From: Silene latifolia
Taxonomy: Eukaryota > Streptophyta > Magnoliopsida > Caryophyllales > Caryophyllaceae
Direction: 5' to 3'
Length of the DNA: 64,000 bases
Assembly (NCBI RefSeq): GCF_048544455.1
Contig: NC_133532.1
Span: forward strand, 15,750,948 to 15,814,947
Below the pieces are notes generated by a model. It saw nothing but the letters and a program-made list of their open reading frames with translations, ran no database searches and was not told the DNA's origin. The position numbers and the translations under genes were made by a program. Each line of letters starts with the position of its first letter. Positions within the stretch are counted from its first letter, which is position 1. Shown here piece by piece: positions 61,601 to 64,000 of this stretch.

Positions 61601-62240
61601 TATCTCTCTTCATTTATTCAATTAAACAAACTACTCCTCAAATTACCCATAAATCGTTATTCCTCTATCATAATTCATAAATCATAGATTTTATTAATCA
61701 TTCGAATTTCAACTATCCGAGTATTCAATCTGTGCTAGTTTATCATATTTATCATATTTATCAAATCATCTATCTTACTACTCCAAATTAAATCACAACA
61801 TTAATTTAATTTCAAAAGAAAGAGTTCATAAATCATAATTACCTTGAAACAAAGGAGGCTAATCAGCTTTAATGGCGACTATCAATTTCACGGCGCGTTG
61901 GCGGCGGGATTTGGGGAAGAAGAAGAATCGGGCAAGCAAGAAGCAATGACGGTAACTCGGCAAGTACTAATTTCGAGGAGCAGTTTTTTTTTTTGGAACA
62001 AATAAAATAAATGATATTGTTAAGTTTAAAATTTGGAATATTTTGTATTCGTATATTGGTTGAGTTAATTTAGGAAACACAACTATTTTTAGGGAGATTT
62101 AACTTCCCATATTACAAATTTAATAGCATAATTATAGCATATGGTTAATTAATGGGGTTGCAAATAATTCTTTTCTCAAAAAAAAAAATTCAGATGGGCT
62201 AGCAGTTGCTACCTGTTGCTACTCTCTACGTCCGCCCCTG
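58683..62240 (-). mobile_element. hAT transposon, almost complete
   Basis: Terminal inverted repeats CAGGGGCGGAC (left) and GTCCGCCCCTG (right) are flanked by an exact 8-bp target duplication GACCCAGT (58675-58682 and 62241-62248), the hAT signature. The 3558-bp element encodes a ZMYM1-like transposase on the minus strand. The GGGGCGGAC end is typical of this plant hAT group. The 5' leader (61270-62200) probably contains an intron ending TCTCAG near 61253. Confidence 0.95.
58812..61251 (-). pseudogene. hAT transposase (ZMYM1-like, TTF zinc finger / DUF4371 / dimerisation)
   Basis: The coding frame can be followed from about 61251 (RIKRTNTPITIFFPKK, the usual N-terminal patch) through FVCYLFK in the TTF-type finger (about 60820) to the DUF4371/RNase H-like core: GILADESAD and LTLVAVTKK. 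It ends in the dimerisation segment RAFSAMTYIKNKVRNSMGDELLNDNLVAFIERDLF (about 58970-58870) and a stop near 58812. Visible damage is small: an in-frame TAA after APGIQK (60393), a frameshift in the T7 run near 60331, and a TAA at 58980 where the family has the Glu of VERAFS. The enzyme would cut and join the element's ends. As it stands it is inactive. The true start is unclear, probably in an upstream exon. Confidence 0.88.
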
Positions 62241-62349
62241 GACCCAGTAAACATGATCCTATGTAAAGGAGTCACAGATTGACATAGCACAAATTTTAAC
62301 TGCCTATTCCTCCTCAAAGATTTCATAAATAAGATCAAAATCACAAACA

Positions 62350-63464
62350 TGAGAAGGGAGAATTTTCTGTTAAAAGTGGATATGTTTTTACTCTTAGGGA
62401 GTATCTAAATATTTTCGCTTCAATTAAGGATCAGAATAGCATTGTTTCCTCTTCTAAAGCTTTCTGTAAACGGAAGCTTTGGTAGCTTAATGGCCTTATA
62501 CTTGGAAAATTTTAGTTTGGAAAATTCTTTCCGATACCCTCCCTCTTGGTGATGAGTTTGCTCGAAGAAATATTTTTATGGACTACAACTATTCACTATG
62601 GAAAGATTCAAACTCTGTCGAGTCTCTTAATCACCTTTTTAGAGACAGTGTTGTGGTGAAGAAATTATGGGCTTTTTATCCGTTAGGCATTAATGCGGAT
62701 TATGCGAATTCTGTTCACTTTGCTAATTCGCTTATCAACTGGTTCTCTTATTTCTCTTCCTTTGATGACTCTTCAACACCAACTAGTTTGTTCCTCTCAG
62801 ATTTATAGAGTATTTGGTGTACTAGGACTAACATTATTTGTAGGGGTGACACTTTGTCCGTTGATCACTTCTTTCATCTACAATTTAATTCCGCACAATA
62901 TGCTCCTTCTGCTCTGAATCATCTAAGTTCTCTCGTCTTGTTTGGTCGGCCGGGGGAGGACGATGATTTATGTGCGCTTAGGGAGAATATTCGAAATAGC
63001 ATCCCGTTTCATTTGATGGGTGCTGGCTCTAATTTTTAGGTTATCCGTGCTAAGGTGGAAGTTGGGTTCATTCTCCTCATGCCTCGTGTGGTTGGGTGGT
63101 TTATGGGGGTAATGGTGTTTGTCTTAATAGATCAGCGTATGGTTTCTTAGTTGATACGGATTTACAAGCGGAAGCCATTAGAATTTGTGACCTTCATACA
63201 TGGGCCATTAGCTCCAATTATTTGCATCTTGACGTATCATCTGATTGTTTACAAATTCTGCTTCAAATTGCAGGGGTTGAGCGTCCACATCACAAGACCC
63301 TTGGTATCGTTAAAGATATCAACCTTTTGCTTGCGTCTTTTCACTGTATTTGCTTTAGTTTTATTCCTCGTAGTTTAAATAAGGTTGCCTATAACCTTGC
63401 TAGGAGTATTATGGGTTTGTAGCACTACTTATAGTTTTACAGCTGCCAAAAAAAAAAAAAAAAA
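62350..63464 (+). mobile_element. 5'-truncated LINE tail with zf-RVT and RNase H-like domains
   Basis: Begins inside the zinc-binding RT-associated domain (GEFSVKSGYVFTL, about 62360), with stops. It then continues through MDYNYSLWKDSNSVESLNHLF to a C-terminal RNase H-like domain (63096-63422) with AEAIRICDLHTW, VSSDCLQILLQ and NKVAYNLARSIMGL-stop. AGCTGCC and a 17-base poly(A) (63448-63464) follow. At least four stops or frame changes show it is dead. No target duplication was found. Confidence 0.82.
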
Positions 63465-64000
63465 CCTTACCAGGACACATATGCTAACTTTCATGATATG
63501 GTGCAATTTCAACATTTTGTTATGAAACTAACAACGAAAATGACATATTCAAGCATTCATACTATTAAAAACTGAGTACGGAAACCCTACCTTTTAGCAA
63601 ATCTCCACAAGCACAAGCACAATACTATAAATCCTATTCTATGAAGTCTCCACCCTCAATTAACCAACTAATTCCTATCACAATAGGTTCCTACAATAAT
63701 AATACATATATAATCCCTTATTACAACTATATAATTACACAAATCCCCAATTAAAACACTCAAATGACAAAACCCCCAAATTATAGGGCTTGGGTAACAA
63801 CAAAAGAGATTAAAAGAATACATAAAGACTCACAAGCTGAAAATTAAAAGACAAAGAAAAGACGGACGATGATGTTATATCTTCAAATCCAAGGTTGAAT
63901 CTTCTCAAAAGATGATAAGAATTTTCTAGAGAGGGTTTAGCGAGAGTTTTAGGGTTTAACGAGAGAGACAAAACACTGTTTATGGCCTTATGATGTGTGA
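63465..64000 (-). other. Possible 5' edge of a minus-strand gene
   Basis: No ORF is recognised. The last 150 bases, read on the minus strand, give CTCTCTCG, AAACCCTAAAACTCTCGC and AAACCCTCTC, a pyrimidine-rich leader-like sequence such as plants use at 5' UTRs. The gene body would lie on the minus strand within or left of this region, or the leader may belong to a spliced gene whose coding part is not visible. Confidence 0.3.
63949..63957 (-). promoter_or_regulatory. Telo-box (AAACCCTAA)
   Basis: AAACCCTAA on the minus strand, a motif common near starts of plant ribosomal-protein and cell-cycle genes. Supports, weakly, a promoter or leader here. Confidence 0.35.

Overview
This is eukaryotic nuclear DNA from a flowering plant, almost certainly a eudicot. 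It has spliced genes with GT-AG introns, AT-rich intergenic DNA, a Tat-lineage Ty3/gypsy retrotransposon, plant LINE tails with a C-terminal RNase H-like domain, Helitrons with an RPA-like gene, hAT, Stowaway and Tourist elements. The mix would suit Caryophyllales, but that is a weak inference.

Layout. (1) 1-17232 is one large Tat-type LTR retrotransposon. The window opens inside its 5' LTR. After the PBS come gag, protease, RT-RNase H, a second RNase H and integrase, then a block on the opposite strand encoding a plant-mobile-domain (MAIN-like) protein, then a 2.4-kb 3' LTR that itself holds a 982-bp solo LTR. The element sits in the 3' part of an old LINE (17233-17752). (2) 19303-27830 (minus) is the one clear host gene: a SUVR1/SUVR2-type SET-domain protein with a WIYLD domain. 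Nine coding exons can be placed, their phases agree, and they give a 779-residue open frame. Its introns and upstream DNA hold MITEs, and an exact E2F-type site lies upstream. (3) About 30.5-54.5 kb is an old minus-strand Helitron (Rep-helicase, RPA-like gene and a small third ORF) with a recognisable 3' end at 30517. A 10.1-kb block, bounded by an 11-bp direct repeat, was inserted near its 3' end. That block carries a LINE tail, a foldback element built of two opposed tandem arrays, and a second inverted-repeat unit. A smaller LTR-like insertion splits the Rep region. (4) 54.5-58.7 kb is gene-poor DNA with a direct duplication and MITEs, including a Tourist element carrying a Stowaway element. 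(5) 58683-62240 is a nearly complete hAT element with an 8-bp target duplication and a lightly damaged ZMYM1-like transposase. (6) 62.3-63.5 kb is another LINE tail. The last 500 bases may be the 5' edge of a minus-strand gene that continues outside the window.

The window is mainly a stack of nested transposons around one intact chromatin gene. The points most worth checking are the opposed-array foldback element, the tail-to-tail Helitron ends, the compound Tourist/Stowaway MITE seen twice with the inner element at the same position, and the antisense plant-mobile-domain gene carried by the retrotransposon.
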